From RDYZ01 sp964518905 (GTDB lineage Bacteria > Cyanobacteriota > Cyanobacteriia > Cyanobacteriales > Geitlerinemataceae): a DNA stretch of 64,000 nucleotides. Position numbers and translations under genes: made by a program. Position 1 is the stretch's first letter; the number at the start of each line of letters is the position of its first letter. Shown here one piece after another: positions 17,800-27,017 of the stretch. The DNA lies in NCBI GenBank assembly GCA_964518905.1, contig CAZFJL010000014.1, positions 21,363-85,362 of the forward strand. Direction: 5' to 3'. The notes beneath the pieces are model-generated. The model was given only the letters and a program-made list of their open reading frames with translations, did no database searches and was not told the DNA's origin.

Positions 17800-18960
17800 A
17801 TGAGAGTTCTAGTTATTGGCGGTGACGGCTATTGCGGCTGGGCCACGGCACTATATCTATCGAATAAAGGTCATGAGGTCGGTATCCTCGATAGCCTCAT
17901 TCGTCGGCACTGGGATAACGAGCTGCAAAGCGACACGCTGACCCCGATCGCACCGATCCAAAAACGGGTTCAGCGGTGGACGGAGCTGACGGGTAAGAAA
18001 ATGCCGGTGTACATCGGCGACATTAATAACTACGGCTTTTTCCTCGAAGCCATGCTGGAGTTTAAGCCTGACGCGGTGGTTCACTTTGGTGAACAGCGAT
18101 CGGCTCCGTTCTCGATGATCGATCGTGAGCACGCGGTTCTGACTCAGACCAACAACGTCGTCGGCACGCTGAATCTGCTCTACATCCTCAAAGAGCATTT
18201 CCCCGACTGCCACCTCGTCAAGCTCGGCACGATGGGCGAATACGGTACGCCGAACATCGACATCGAAGAAGGCTACATCAAAATTGAACACAACGGTCGG
18301 ACGGACACGCTGCCCTATCCGAAGCAACCGGGCAGTTTCTACCACCTGAGCAAAGTCCACGACACCCACAACATTCACTTTGCCTGCAAGGTTTGGGGTC
18401 TGCGTGCCACTGACCTCAACCAGGGCATCGTCTACGGCGTCCTGACAGAAGAGACCGGCATGGACGAGCTACTGATCAACCGCCTGGATTATGACGGTGT
18501 GTTTGGTACGGCGCTCAACCGTTTTTGTATCCAAGCTGCCGTCGGTCACCCGCTGACGGTGTATGGATCGGGCAGTCAAACCCGCGCGATGCTCGATATT
18601 CGTGACACCGTGCGCTGTGTGGAACTGGCGATCGAAACTCCGGCGCAGGTTGGTGAGTTCCGCGTCTTCAACCAGTTCACCGAAATGTTCAGCATCAACG
18701 ACATCGCGACACAGATCAAAACGGCGGGTAATACCCTGGGTCTCGACGTGGAAGTCAACAACATTGATAACCCTCGCGTCGAAGCTGAAAAGCATTACTT
18801 CAACGCGAAAAATACCAACTTGCTTGACCTGGGTTTAGTGCCACACAAGCTCTCGGATTCGCTGCTGGATTCGCTGCTAAACTTTGCGGTTAAATACAAG
18901 GATCGTGTCGATCAGTCGCAAATCATGCCGAAAGTATCGTGGCATCGCGACGCTAAATAA
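17800..18960 (+). CDS. sqdB: UDP-sulfoquinovose synthase SqdB
   Basis: The 386-residue product makes UDP-sulfoquinovose from UDP-glucose and sulfite, the committed step to the thylakoid lipid SQDG. It is an extended SDR enzyme: N-terminal NAD-binding VIGGDGYCGWATA, UDP-glucose-contact GEQRSAPFSMID, and catalytic T144 (LGTMGEYGTP) with Y181-x3-K185 (YHLSKV). Similarity to known cyanobacterial SqdB is close throughout. I start at ATG 17800 because homologues begin MRxLVIGGDGYCGW and an AAGGA lies about ten bases upstream. An in-frame ATG-less extension to 17740 is not supported. It is followed by a strong terminator and by sqdX, the next enzyme of the pathway. Confidence 0.97.
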   Translation: MRVLVIGGDGYCGWATALYLSNKGHEVGILDSLIRRHWDNELQSDTLTPIAPIQKRVQRWTELTGKKMPVYIGDINNYGFFLEAMLEFKPDAVVHFGEQRSAPFSMIDREHAVLTQTNNVVGTLNLLYILKEHFPDCHLVKLGTMGEYGTPNIDIEEGYIKIEHNGRTDTLPYPKQPGSFYHLSKVHDTHNIHFACKVWGLRATDLNQGIVYGVLTEETGMDELLINRLDYDGVFGTALNRFCIQAAVGHPLTVYGSGSQTRAMLDIRDTVRCVELAIETPAQVGEFRVFNQFTEMFSINDIATQIKTAGNTLGLDVEVNNIDNPRVEAEKHYFNAKNTNLLDLGLVPHKLSDSLLDSLLNFAVKYKDRVDQSQIMPKVSWHRDAK

Positions 18961-19020
18961 CGGCGATCGGGTCTGCTGTTTTTTCTGGTTTTTCCAGTTG
19001 CCGTTTGATTGAACTCTTGC

Positions 19021-19063
19021 AATCGATCGCTGAGTCTTTATTGCGACTCGGCGATCGATTTTT
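19021..19063 (+). terminator. Intrinsic terminator after sqdB
   Basis: ATCGATCGCTGAGTC pairs with GACTCGGCGATCGAT across an 8-base loop, with one mismatch, and is followed by a run of T. It separates sqdB from sqdX transcriptionally, or attenuates into sqdX. The stem contains HIP1-like CGATCG cores. Confidence 0.85.
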
Positions 19064-19130
19064 AGTTGATTTTTATCTAATCCGAAATCTGGCTACGTAT
19101 CGGTTCAGATCGCCGCCCTGGGTGAACCCG

Positions 19131-19152
19131 CACTTCGACCAGCTCAGTGCTC
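19131..19152 (-). repeat. Fragment of the TATAGC-family repeat
   Basis: CACTTCGACCAGCTCAGTGC matches, with few changes, the CACTTCGACTCCGCTCAGTGC block of the full element at 33088-33204. Only this block is recognisable here, in the sqdX 5' region. Confidence 0.5.
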
Positions 19153-19272
19153 ATAGGCGTTTTTTTGTGCCCATATAGAAACAGATTTTGCATAAGTTCA
19201 TTCAACCTTCGTTTAGCGTTCAACAAAACGTCAAATCAACGTCCATTTAAACAATATTGGGACATAAACCCC

Positions 19273-20406
19273 ATGCGTATCGCGCTGTTTACCGAAACCT
19301 TCGTTCCAAAAGTCGATGGCATCGTCACCCGTCTAAAGCACACGGTCGAACATCTACAGCGGGCGGGCGATGAGGTGTTGGTGTTTTCGCCCGATGGCGG
19401 CGTCAAGGAGTACAAGGGCGCGAAAATCTACGGCGTGCCGGGTTTTCCGCTGCCGATGTATCCCGAGCTGAAGTTAGCCATCCCGAGTGGGAAGTTGCGC
19501 CCCGCGATCGAAAAATTTCGCCCTGATCTGATCCATATTGTCAATCCCGCCGTTCTCGGCTTGGGCGGACTTTACTACGCCAAAAAACTCGATATTCCCC
19601 TCGTCGCGTCCTATCACACGCACCTACCTCAATACCTGCATCACTACGGATTTGGAATGTTTGAGGAAGTGCTCTGGGCGTTGCTGCGAGGGGTGCATAA
19701 TCAGGCGGCGCTGAATCTGTGTACCTCCACGGCGATGGTGAATGAACTGAGCGGTCACGGCATCGAGCGCACGGATTTGTGGCAGCGTGGCGTTGATACG
19801 GAGATGTTCCAGCCGCATTTGTATAGTCCGAAGATGCGCGATCGGCTCACCCAAGGCCATCCCGAAGCGCCACTGTTGCTCTACGTCGGGCGACTGTCGG
19901 CGGAGAAAGAAATCGAAAATATTAAACCTGTGTTGGAATCCATTCCCAATGCTCGTCTGGCGTTGGTCGGCGATGGCCCCAATCGTCAAGCTCTCGAAAC
20001 GCATTTTGCGGGAACTCATACCAATTTTGTCGGCTATCTCCAAGGGCTAGAACTCGCGGCGGCGTTTGCCTCGTCGGATGCCTTTCTCTTCCCGTCGCGG
20101 ACGGAAACCCTGGGATTAGTCCTGCTCGAAGCGATGGCGGCGGGCTGCCCGGTGGTGGCGGCGGGGACGGGTGGCATTACTGATATTGTCACGGATGGGG
20201 AGAATGGCTACCTGTTTGATCCAAGTGATGCCAATGGCGCGATCGAGGCGACCCGGCGGTTACTGGCGAATCAAGCCGAACGCGAAACGCTGCGGGCGAA
20301 TGCGCGAGCGGAGGCGGAACGCTGGGGCTGGCCTGCGGCGACGGAACAGTTGCGTCAGTATTATCGCGAGGTGGTGGCGCGATCGCGTTTGAGTGCGGTC
20401 GCCTAG
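19273..20406 (+). CDS. sqdX: SQDG synthase SqdX (sulfoquinovosyltransferase)
   Basis: A 377-residue GT-B (GT4) enzyme that transfers sulfoquinovose from UDP-sulfoquinovose to diacylglycerol to give SQDG at the membrane. The N-terminus MRIALFTETFVPKVDGIVTR carries the acceptor-side signature of SqdX/MgdA-type enzymes; the donor site has VGDGPNRQALE and SRTETLGLVLLEAMAAGCPV with the E-x7-E pair. I start at ATG 19273, where homology begins, although the frame is open 42 codons further. Pathway context (sqdB just upstream) makes the call firm. The TAG stop is the first part of an inserted miniature element (20404-20533). Confidence 0.96.
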   Translation: MRIALFTETFVPKVDGIVTRLKHTVEHLQRAGDEVLVFSPDGGVKEYKGAKIYGVPGFPLPMYPELKLAIPSGKLRPAIEKFRPDLIHIVNPAVLGLGGLYYAKKLDIPLVASYHTHLPQYLHHYGFGMFEEVLWALLRGVHNQAALNLCTSTAMVNELSGHGIERTDLWQRGVDTEMFQPHLYSPKMRDRLTQGHPEAPLLLYVGRLSAEKEIENIKPVLESIPNARLALVGDGPNRQALETHFAGTHTNFVGYLQGLELAAAFASSDAFLFPSRTETLGLVLLEAMAAGCPVVAAGTGGITDIVTDGENGYLFDPSDANGAIEATRRLLANQAERETLRANARAEAERWGWPAATEQLRQYYREVVARSRLSAVA

Positions 20407-20533
20407 GGGCTGTCATCAATCAAATTTGTAGCCTTTACTCAGCAAGGGTTTCAGCCCCTTTTGTTTTTTGTTGGGTCGGGCGTTCAACCGCTTACCCCGT
20501 AAGGGGTCTGGTGCTAATTGATGACATGCCCTA
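20404..20533. mobile_element. Miniature inverted-repeat element, TAGGGGCTGTCATC family, copy 1
   Basis: About 130 bp with terminal inverted repeats TAGGGGCTGTCATCAAT and, inverted, TAGGGCATGTCATCAAT. There is no coding capacity. The interior has CAGCAAGGGTTTCAGCCCC and a small ACCCC-GTA-AGGGGT hairpin. The left end supplies the TAG stop of sqdX. The CTAG/CTAA flanks resemble the YTAR targets of IS5-type elements, which is an inference. A second copy is at 42114-42244 and a lone end at 21780-21797. Confidence 0.8.
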
Positions 20534-20549
20534 AGCGATCGCGGCTTGG

Positions 20550-21620
20550 CTAAACCTGAATATTCGCGGCAGAGGTGACGATCGCCAAATTGGCGCCAAC
20601 GATCGCCGCGTCAATCGTTTCGGTCGTTGATGTCACGACACCGAGATAGCGGTTCGTGGGCGCATAGAGAATATCGACGGCACTCCGGATAATCGGTGTC
20701 GCGCGACCATCGACCTCGATCGAGCCAAAATTAGCCGTGGATTGAATTAGCACGATATCGCTGGGGCTAAAAGTAGCGGTGGTCGCCAGGATGTAGACGC
20801 GATCGCCTTCGCTGGGCGTGAAATCTTCGATAATATCGGCGCTTTCGGGGCTGTTCGCCGTGGTCGCTTCCCGAAAGACAAACGCATCGGCTTCGAGGCC
20901 ACCGTTGAGGCGATCGCGCCCAAAATCTCCCGTCAAAATATCGCGACCTTTGCCGCCATACAGCACGTCGTCGCCCTGTCCGCCGTACAGCACATCCTCA
21001 TCGTTATCGCCGATCAGCACATCATCGCCGCGATTTCCCGTGATGATATCGTTGCCTTCTTTGCCGTCGAGTAGGTCATCATCTCGCCCGCCCAAAATCC
21101 AATCGTCATCTTCGCCGCCGTCGATCGTGTCTTCGTCGGCATTACCAAACAGCGTATCGTCGCCATCTTTGCCAAAAATCACATCATCGCCATCGCGTCC
21201 CGCAAAAATATCGTCGCGATTGCTGCCGGTCGCGTAGTCATCCCGGTTCGTGCCGCGCGGATTATTGTCGCGGGAAAACGAGATGGTATTGAAGCCTTTG
21301 AGAATATCGCTCGTCGAGTTACGGCTGAAGCTATCGATCACCGAGACGATCGGGTTGACCGAACTGATCGATCGCACCGGATTAACGTTAAATCGATCCA
21401 CGACGATCGGGCTAGAACTGGTGACCGTCGTAAAACTGGGACGATCGCCAAGAATTTGCTCGGTAAACGTCAGTGGCTTAGTTTTGTCCGGGGCGAGGGT
21501 GAGACCTAGAAAGTCCGTCGCGGTTGTTGTCTTCGTCGCGATCTCTTTGGTGATGGGTGTTTTATCGATCGTCGTTGGATCAGGATCGCCGATCGTTAGT
21601 CGATTTTCAGTCGCGGCCAT
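20550..21620 (-). CDS. RTX (hemolysin-type) calcium-binding protein
   Basis: A 356-residue acidic protein. Residues 1-125 are Thr/Ser/Ile-rich and unassigned. Residues about 130-245 contain a run of nonapeptide RTX repeats of the GGxGxDxxx kind (GDDVIFGKDGDDTLFG, GGQGDDVLYGGKGRDILTG). These form a Ca2+-filled parallel beta-roll in proteins secreted by type I systems. The C-terminal part (DAFVFREATTANSPESADIIEDFTP, then beta-like sequence) is the usual RTX cap carrying the secretion signal. Extracellular location is therefore likely. No type I exporter genes are adjacent. Confidence 0.9.
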   Translation of the reverse strand: MAATENRLTIGDPDPTTIDKTPITKEIATKTTTATDFLGLTLAPDKTKPLTFTEQILGDRPSFTTVTSSSPIVVDRFNVNPVRSISSVNPIVSVIDSFSRNSTSDILKGFNTISFSRDNNPRGTNRDDYATGSNRDDIFAGRDGDDVIFGKDGDDTLFGNADEDTIDGGEDDDWILGGRDDDLLDGKEGNDIITGNRGDDVLIGDNDEDVLYGGQGDDVLYGGKGRDILTGDFGRDRLNGGLEADAFVFREATTANSPESADIIEDFTPSEGDRVYILATTATFSPSDIVLIQSTANFGSIEVDGRATPIIRSAVDILYAPTNRYLGVVTSTTETIDAAIVGANLAIVTSAANIQV

Positions 21621-21779
21621 GGGGAGTACACAATGCTTTACCCCGATCGTAGGTAAAGATTGAGTAAGACAGAAAAAACCAAGTCAATTTTTGAACTGGC
21701 ACAGGACTGTTTTAAGGTGAGTTTCGGTTAAACAAAAGCTCAAGCTTCTAACTTACATCGCGCGGGTTTTCGAGTTGGG

Positions 21780-21797
21780 CTAGGGGCTGTCATCATT
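21780..21797. repeat. Lone end of the TAGGGGCTGTCATC element
   Basis: CTAGGGGCTGTCATCATT, identical over its first 15 bases to the left end at 20403-20418, placed directly after the stop of the pentapeptide-repeat gene (21801-21803). I see no opposite end. Confidence 0.6.
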
Positions 21798-21800
21798 GCT

Positions 21801-22763
21801 TTACGATCGACGCACCATATCAGGATCGGGCAATTTTGCGCCATCAAGCCGAGCGCGGTAGAGATTCGTATCGGTTAGATCGGCTCCGCTTAAATCGGCT
21901 CCGCTTAAATCCGCGTAGGACAAATCCGCGATCGCCAACCGTGCATCCATCAGCTTGGCATCTCGCAGATTCGCGCCCCGCAACGAAGCTCCGCACAGAT
22001 TCGCCGCCGAGAGATTGGTGTAGCTCAGATTCGCGCCGTCAAGTTTGGCGTACTGAAAATCAGCGCGACCCAGATTCGCTTGGGTGAGGTCAATCTGCTG
22101 TAAGCTTGCCCGCTCGGCTTTGACTTCACGCAAATCAGCGCCAATTAAACGCAAAATCCGATAGTTCAAATCGAGATTACGCAAATCGAAATTCTGGAAA
22201 TTTCGTTCGCCCTGGTCGTAGCGCTCGCTGAGATAGCGGATGGGCTGATCGCTAGCCGTCGCGCTGGAGGGGGGCACACTCGCCGTGTTGGGCATTGGAA
22301 CCGGGGAAAGATCGGGGCGATCGCTCGACGGTTTAGCGACGATCGGTTCTTGTTCAATCAGCAACATGCCACTCGGAACCGGAGCGACTTCGAGCAATGA
22401 ACCATCAAACGGATCGACACCTTGGCTAGGGCGATCGTCAGAACTCACCGGGATATTATCCAGCAGCGTTGGCGGCAGATACGTATCCGTCCCGTCCACG
22501 ATGCTGTCTGGAGCTGGGGGGGTCACGACCGAGGTGCGATCGATTGTCTTGGACGCATCAGACGCATCGGCCTGCGCGTTGTCCTCTTCCTTTGGCTTCT
22601 TGAGTAGATTGACCAAGCCAAACGACGAGGCCGGAGCCGCAACATAGCTAAACTTGCCCGACAATAGCCACGCCGCCAACCCGACAATCGACGCTAACAG
22701 CGTCACCGTGATCGCAATATCGATCCAGGTTAACTTTGGTTTATCCGTCTTTACATCCGACAT
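21801..22763 (-). CDS. Membrane-anchored pentapeptide-repeat protein
   Basis: A 320-residue protein with one membrane helix near the N-terminus (about 13-33, WIDIAITVTLLASIVGLAAWLL), then a 150-residue low-complexity Pro/Asp/Ser-rich linker. From about residue 190 there are pentapeptide repeats A(D/N)LxX (ANLRDAKLMDARLAIADLSYA and so on) that form a right-handed quadrilateral beta-helix. Such proteins are abundant in cyanobacteria, often thylakoid-associated, and mostly of unknown role. The orientation of the repeat domain cannot be told. The stop is followed directly by a miniature-element end. Confidence 0.85.
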   Translation of the reverse strand: MSDVKTDKPKLTWIDIAITVTLLASIVGLAAWLLSGKFSYVAAPASSFGLVNLLKKPKEEDNAQADASDASKTIDRTSVVTPPAPDSIVDGTDTYLPPTLLDNIPVSSDDRPSQGVDPFDGSLLEVAPVPSGMLLIEQEPIVAKPSSDRPDLSPVPMPNTASVPPSSATASDQPIRYLSERYDQGERNFQNFDLRNLDLNYRILRLIGADLREVKAERASLQQIDLTQANLGRADFQYAKLDGANLSYTNLSAANLCGASLRGANLRDAKLMDARLAIADLSYADLSGADLSGADLTDTNLYRARLDGAKLPDPDMVRRS

Positions 22764-22899
22764 CGCCTTTCTCCCGATAACACTCTCGATGACCGTTGTT
22801 TATTGAAAGCGTGGCCAGCTTGGGCAAAGATACACCGCCGCAATTGGGGCGATCGGCGTCATCTTCACCCAAAAGATCACCTGTTCTCACGGGCGATCG

Positions 22900-24111
22900 T
22901 TACTGACCCGCTTGCTGCCGAGCGTAGTTTAGATTGGCGGGATAGCTGTTGAGGCGATCCTGCGCGATCGCATAATTCGGGCTTTCACTCGTTACAGCAC
23001 CCATCTGATCGATCGCGGTCTCCCATAGGGTCGTGATCTCCGCCCACTCTGCGGCGGTTGTCGCAGACTGTGTGAGCTGCGCCGCTTTGGTTGCAGCGCT
23101 GACCGCCTCACGGAACGGATCGACTGCCGCAGGGCTAGGGGGGTCTGCGGGGGCCTCGTCATTCGCAGGGGACACCGGTGGAGTTTCTGCTACGGGGGCA
23201 GGAGCGGCTTCTGGCGCAGTGGCATCAGCCGTCGCGGCATCATCACCGTCTACTGGATTGGCGGTGTCTTCGACAGCCTCTGGACTCGCGCTCTCAGGTG
23301 CGGGGGCTTCGGCGGGGGCTTCAGTTGCAACGGGAATATCATCGGCGATCGCCGCTTCATCCCCCTCACGACCACCCAACCCCGGAATCAAATCTCCCAC
23401 AACCGGCAGCCCCGCCAAGACTTCCGGTTTTTGGCTATAGACGTAATACCCACCGAGCACCAAAGCCAAGAAAGCTAGGAGACCTAGCAATAAACCACCG
23501 GACTGCTTCGCCGGTTTGTCATCATTGTCGATGATGCCTTCGGCATCTTCCAGTGAATCGTCCGCTAGATCGTCGTTGTACGCCTCGGGATCATCATCGA
23601 CAAAATCGGTGATCGACTCATTCGGCAGATGCGGCACATCACTCGGCGTACTGTCGCTGTAATCGTCTTCGTCGAAGTAAGCGCCGTCATCGAGACTATT
23701 CGGCGCATCATCTCGATAAAAATCATCATCGAGGGGATCGTCCGGTAACAAATCCTCGTCATCAAGACTATCCAGCGGCGAATCCATCGGCGCACTCATC
23801 GGCGCTGCCGCCATTGCAGCCTCTTCGTCGAGGATGATGTCCTCTTGCCATACCGGTGTATCTTGGCCAACCTGACGCCCAAAGACTTTCACGGTGGCGA
23901 TCGAGGCGATGCCCAGATTGGCCATCCCCTGACGCACGAAGCTAAGGGTGGCCTCGCGAGCGGGGACGTTTTCACCTTCAAGTAATACCTGGAGGCAGTT
24001 ACCGTCGCGGCTGGCTTTTACGGAGATGCCCTTCGGCTCGGTCGAACGGTTCATCAGGGCTGCGATCGCTTTGGGATCACCCTGTCGAGCCTGTTCCATC
24101 AAGTTAGTCAT
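22900..24111 (-). CDS. Acidic single-span protein with a conserved N-terminal domain
   Basis: A 403-residue protein in four parts. A globular N-terminal domain (1-100) begins MTNLMEQARQGDPKAIAALMN and contains VKASRDGNCLQVLLEGE, a beta-rich pattern seen in cyanobacterial proteins of unknown role. A very acidic region (about 105-200, many D/E) is followed by one membrane helix (about 204-226, GLLLGLLAFLALVLGGYYVY), an Ala/Pro/Glu-rich spacer (about 245-330) and a helical C-terminal domain. The topology suggests a cytoplasmic sensor-like head linked to an extracytoplasmic helical tail. No function can be assigned. Confidence 0.75.
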   Translation of the reverse strand: MTNLMEQARQGDPKAIAALMNRSTEPKGISVKASRDGNCLQVLLEGENVPAREATLSFVRQGMANLGIASIATVKVFGRQVGQDTPVWQEDIILDEEAAMAAAPMSAPMDSPLDSLDDEDLLPDDPLDDDFYRDDAPNSLDDGAYFDEDDYSDSTPSDVPHLPNESITDFVDDDPEAYNDDLADDSLEDAEGIIDNDDKPAKQSGGLLLGLLAFLALVLGGYYVYSQKPEVLAGLPVVGDLIPGLGGREGDEAAIADDIPVATEAPAEAPAPESASPEAVEDTANPVDGDDAATADATAPEAAPAPVAETPPVSPANDEAPADPPSPAAVDPFREAVSAATKAAQLTQSATTAAEWAEITTLWETAIDQMGAVTSESPNYAIAQDRLNSYPANLNYARQQAGQ

Positions 24112-24779
24112 GACGATCGAGCTACTGAACTGAATCTAAGCGGGAGCATGACTCATAAGCGTATAAAGCTTACAAGCAGTGCGATACGAAAGCAGAGTCT
24201 CGAACGATGGGTCTAACTGCGCGATGAATATCCCTAGGAGATAACGTCGCGCGAGTACGGATCGCATCAGGGTGATGGCTTCGTCTCACCGAGCTCTGAT
24301 TTTCGTGTCCCATCATACCTTAACGATTTTGTGACGGTGAAGATGATCTGGTTTGCCTGAGGTTTCCGTGCCGTTTGCTTAAGGTTCCGCCACAACGAGT
24401 GGGAGGTTACAGCACGTTAGTACTCATAAAAAATCAGGCCGATCGATGCCGATCGCACGTAGATCGGTCGATTTGCTAGCGTTGATCCCCGATTACGCCA
24501 GATGTATGAGCAATTACAACAAGGAACGATCCCGGTCAATGTAATATTTAGTCAATTCAAGATATCAAGCAACTTTAAAAACTGTGAATGATGATTCATT
24601 CCGATGGTGCATCTAGGCACAGTTTTAAGGAAGGCGATCAATGGTGCTTACGAGAGTTGTGGCCATCATCACCACGATCCTACGGGTTTGACTCAACCTC
24701 TCAGACCCCGTTCAGTTACCCCCTGATCTGTCGCCCGTCGCCTGCTTCTGTGACATCTCTACTTTAAGGTCTCGAAATC
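24112..24779. other. Long divergent intergenic region upstream of the GH57 gene
   Basis: 668 bp, the longest stretch here without a gene, repeat or RNA that I can recognise. It lies between two divergent genes and is less rich in CGATCG than its surroundings. It may hold long 5' leaders or a small RNA, but I see no diagnostic structure. Confidence 0.5.
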
Positions 24780-26363
24780 ATGTCTATCGGCTACGTTGCC
24801 TTAGTCCTACACGCCCACCTCCCCTTCGTCAGACACCCTGAAAGCGACTATGTCCTCGAAGAAGAGTGGCTCTACGAAGCGATTACGGAAACGTATATCC
24901 CACTCTTACGTGTCTTCGACGGCCTCAAGCGCGATGGCATCGATTTCAAGATCACGATGAGCATGACGCCGCCGCTGGTGTCGATGCTGGGCGATCCACT
25001 GCTGCAAGAGCGCTACATTGATCACCTGTCGCAGCTCGAAAAGCTGATTTCGCTGGAGATTGATCGCCACGAATTTAACGGCCACATGAAGTACTTGGCG
25101 GAATATTACGCCAATGAATTCGCCGAAACGCGCCGCATCTGGGAGCAGTACGACGGCAATCTAATCAAAGCCTTCAAGCAATACCTCGATAGCAATAACC
25201 TCGAAATCATCACCTGTGGTGCAACTCACGGCTATTTGCCGTTGATGAAAATGTATCCGCAGGCGGTGTGGGCGCAGCTTCAGGTGGCTTGCGAAAGTTA
25301 TGAGGAGAATTTCGGGCGAGCGCCGCAAGGTATTTGGCTACCGGAGTGCGCTTACTACGAGGGCTTAGAGCGCATGGTGGCCGATGCGGGCTTGCGCTAC
25401 TTCCTGACGGATGGTCACGGCATTCTCTACGCCCGTCCACGTCCGCGCTACGGAACCTATGCGCCAATCTTTACCGAGAGCGGTGTGGCGGTGTTTGCTC
25501 GCGATCGTGAGTCGTCGCAGCAGGTTTGGTCGTCGAAGGTGGGCTATCCCGGTGCGGTGGAGTATCGCGAATTTTATAAAGATCTCGGCTGGGATGCCGA
25601 CTATGACTACATCAAGCCGTTCATTATGCCCAACGGCGAACGGAAAAATACCGGCATCAAATACCACAAAATCACCAGTAAGGACGGCGGCGAAAAAGGA
25701 CTATACGATCCCTACTGGGCAAAGGAAAAGTCCGCTGAACACGCGGCCAACTTTATGCACAACCGCCAAAGCCAGGTCGAGCACCTGAACGCGATGATGG
25801 GACGTGATCCGATCGTGGTTTCGCCCTACGACGCGGAGCTGTTCGGTCACTGGTGGTACGAAGGCCCCTGGTTTATCGATTATCTCTTCCGTAAATCTTG
25901 GCACGACCAAGGCACGTATCAGATGACCCACCTGGCGGACTATCTGCGATCGAACCCGACGCAGCAAGTCTGCCGCCCGTCGCAGTCGAGCTGGGGTTAC
26001 AAGGGCTTCCATGAATACTGGTTGAACCAAACCAATGCCTGGATTTATCCCCACTTGCACAAGGGTGCGGAACGGATGATCGAGTTGAGCTACCGCGATC
26101 CGGCGGATGAGCTGGAGTTGCGGGCGCTGAATCAGGTGGCGCGGGAGTTGTTGCTGGCGCAGTCGTCGGATTGGGCATTCATCATGCGGACGGGGACGAT
26201 GGTTCCCTATGCGGTGCGCCGGACGCGATCGCACCTGATGCGTCTCGAAAAGCTCTACGACGATATTAAAGCGGGCGAAATCGATTCGGGTTGGTTGGAA
26301 AAAGTGGAGGAAATGGACAACATTTTCCCCAATATCAATTACAAGGTCTATCGACCGCTTTAA
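24780..26363 (+). CDS. GH57 family 1,4-alpha-glucan branching-type enzyme
   Basis: A 527-residue cytoplasmic glycoside hydrolase of family 57. Motif 1 is LHAHLPFVRHPE (H11, H13). The likely nucleophile is E189 (GIWLPECAYYEG) and the likely acid/base is D351 (VVSPYDAELFGHWWYEG). The trailing domain with SSWGYKGFHEYWLNQTNAWI matches the family that forms alpha-1,6 branches in glycogen-type glucans. The length agrees with bacterial GH57 branching enzymes. Cyanobacteria usually also have GH13 branching enzymes, so this would act in fine-tuning glycogen structure. It ends 50 bp before a perfect hairpin. Confidence 0.92.
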   Translation: MSIGYVALVLHAHLPFVRHPESDYVLEEEWLYEAITETYIPLLRVFDGLKRDGIDFKITMSMTPPLVSMLGDPLLQERYIDHLSQLEKLISLEIDRHEFNGHMKYLAEYYANEFAETRRIWEQYDGNLIKAFKQYLDSNNLEIITCGATHGYLPLMKMYPQAVWAQLQVACESYEENFGRAPQGIWLPECAYYEGLERMVADAGLRYFLTDGHGILYARPRPRYGTYAPIFTESGVAVFARDRESSQQVWSSKVGYPGAVEYREFYKDLGWDADYDYIKPFIMPNGERKNTGIKYHKITSKDGGEKGLYDPYWAKEKSAEHAANFMHNRQSQVEHLNAMMGRDPIVVSPYDAELFGHWWYEGPWFIDYLFRKSWHDQGTYQMTHLADYLRSNPTQQVCRPSQSSWGYKGFHEYWLNQTNAWIYPHLHKGAERMIELSYRDPADELELRALNQVARELLLAQSSDWAFIMRTGTMVPYAVRRTRSHLMRLEKLYDDIKAGEIDSGWLEKVEEMDNIFPNINYKVYRPL

Positions 26364-26664
26364 TGAATAGCCGATCGAGAAACCTAAGTCGGCCAACCAA
26401 TAAATCGTCAACTCAGACCTTTGAGGTTTTCAAAATCTCAAAGGTCTCACTCTCTTCGATCTATCTAGTTTTAGACTAGGGCTACTAAAACACGACTCGA
26501 AAACATCTTTTGTCTATATTAATTGTGCTGTCCTTTCTCGTTCAGAACTGACGCATGGATCAGTGAAAAGTCTTACAGCACAATCGGTGTATTACCAGAA
26601 TGTCCCTACAAACTTCGATATTTTGCGTCAGTTGGATCGTTGTTAATCGCGTTAGCTGAATATC
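26364..26664. other. Intergenic stretch after the GH57 gene
   Basis: About 300 bp containing the hairpin at 26415-26447 and otherwise AT-rich sequence in which I see no gene. Confidence 0.45.
26415..26447 (+). terminator. Hairpin after the GH57 gene, shared with 44481
   Basis: AGACCTTTGAG and CTCAAAGGTCT form an 11 bp perfect stem that can extend inward through TTTT/AAAA. Almost the same hairpin is at 44481-44513, so it is a dispersed repeat probably acting as a terminator or RNA-stabilising end. Confidence 0.6.
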
Positions 26665-26799
26665 TTAAGGAGCCATGTGATAAACGTAAAAGATAAAACC
26701 GCTAATCACAGAAATTGCGCCAACCGGGCCACCAAAGACAAGCGCGATCGCAAAATAGCCAGTGATACCGCCAAGAACCCACAATAGTGATTCATCCAT
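26665..26799 (-). CDS. Small membrane protein, 44 aa
   Basis: From ATG 26797-26799 the product is MDESLLWVLGG..., 44 residues with two glycine-rich hydrophobic segments (LLWVLGGITGYFAIALV and GAISVISGFIFYVYHM). I prefer this start to longer in-frame ones because the upstream residues are polar and unlike a conserved N-terminus. Family not recognised. It is divergent from menB. Confidence 0.55.
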   Translation of the reverse strand: MDESLLWVLGGITGYFAIALVFGGPVGAISVISGFIFYVYHMAP

Positions 26800-27017
26800 A
26801 ACAAGTGTGAACCACGATCGGGAATGAAATCCGCGTAGTTCTCTTAACTCTATTGTCAGTATCTTTACTGAGGAATGGGGGCGAAATCTTTTAATAGCAT
26901 GAGGATCGTTACTCAACGTGTTGAAACGATACACAGACAACGACACATAGACGGACTGCCGGTTCTTTGCTTCAATCGACTGTCCGCGATCGCACTATCC
27001 CCATCTTCTGCCACGCC

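Noticed and set aside
19147..19272. A 42-residue N-terminal extension of SqdX
   Set aside because: Family homology begins exactly at MRIALFTETFVPK (19273), and the extension includes repeat-derived sequence.
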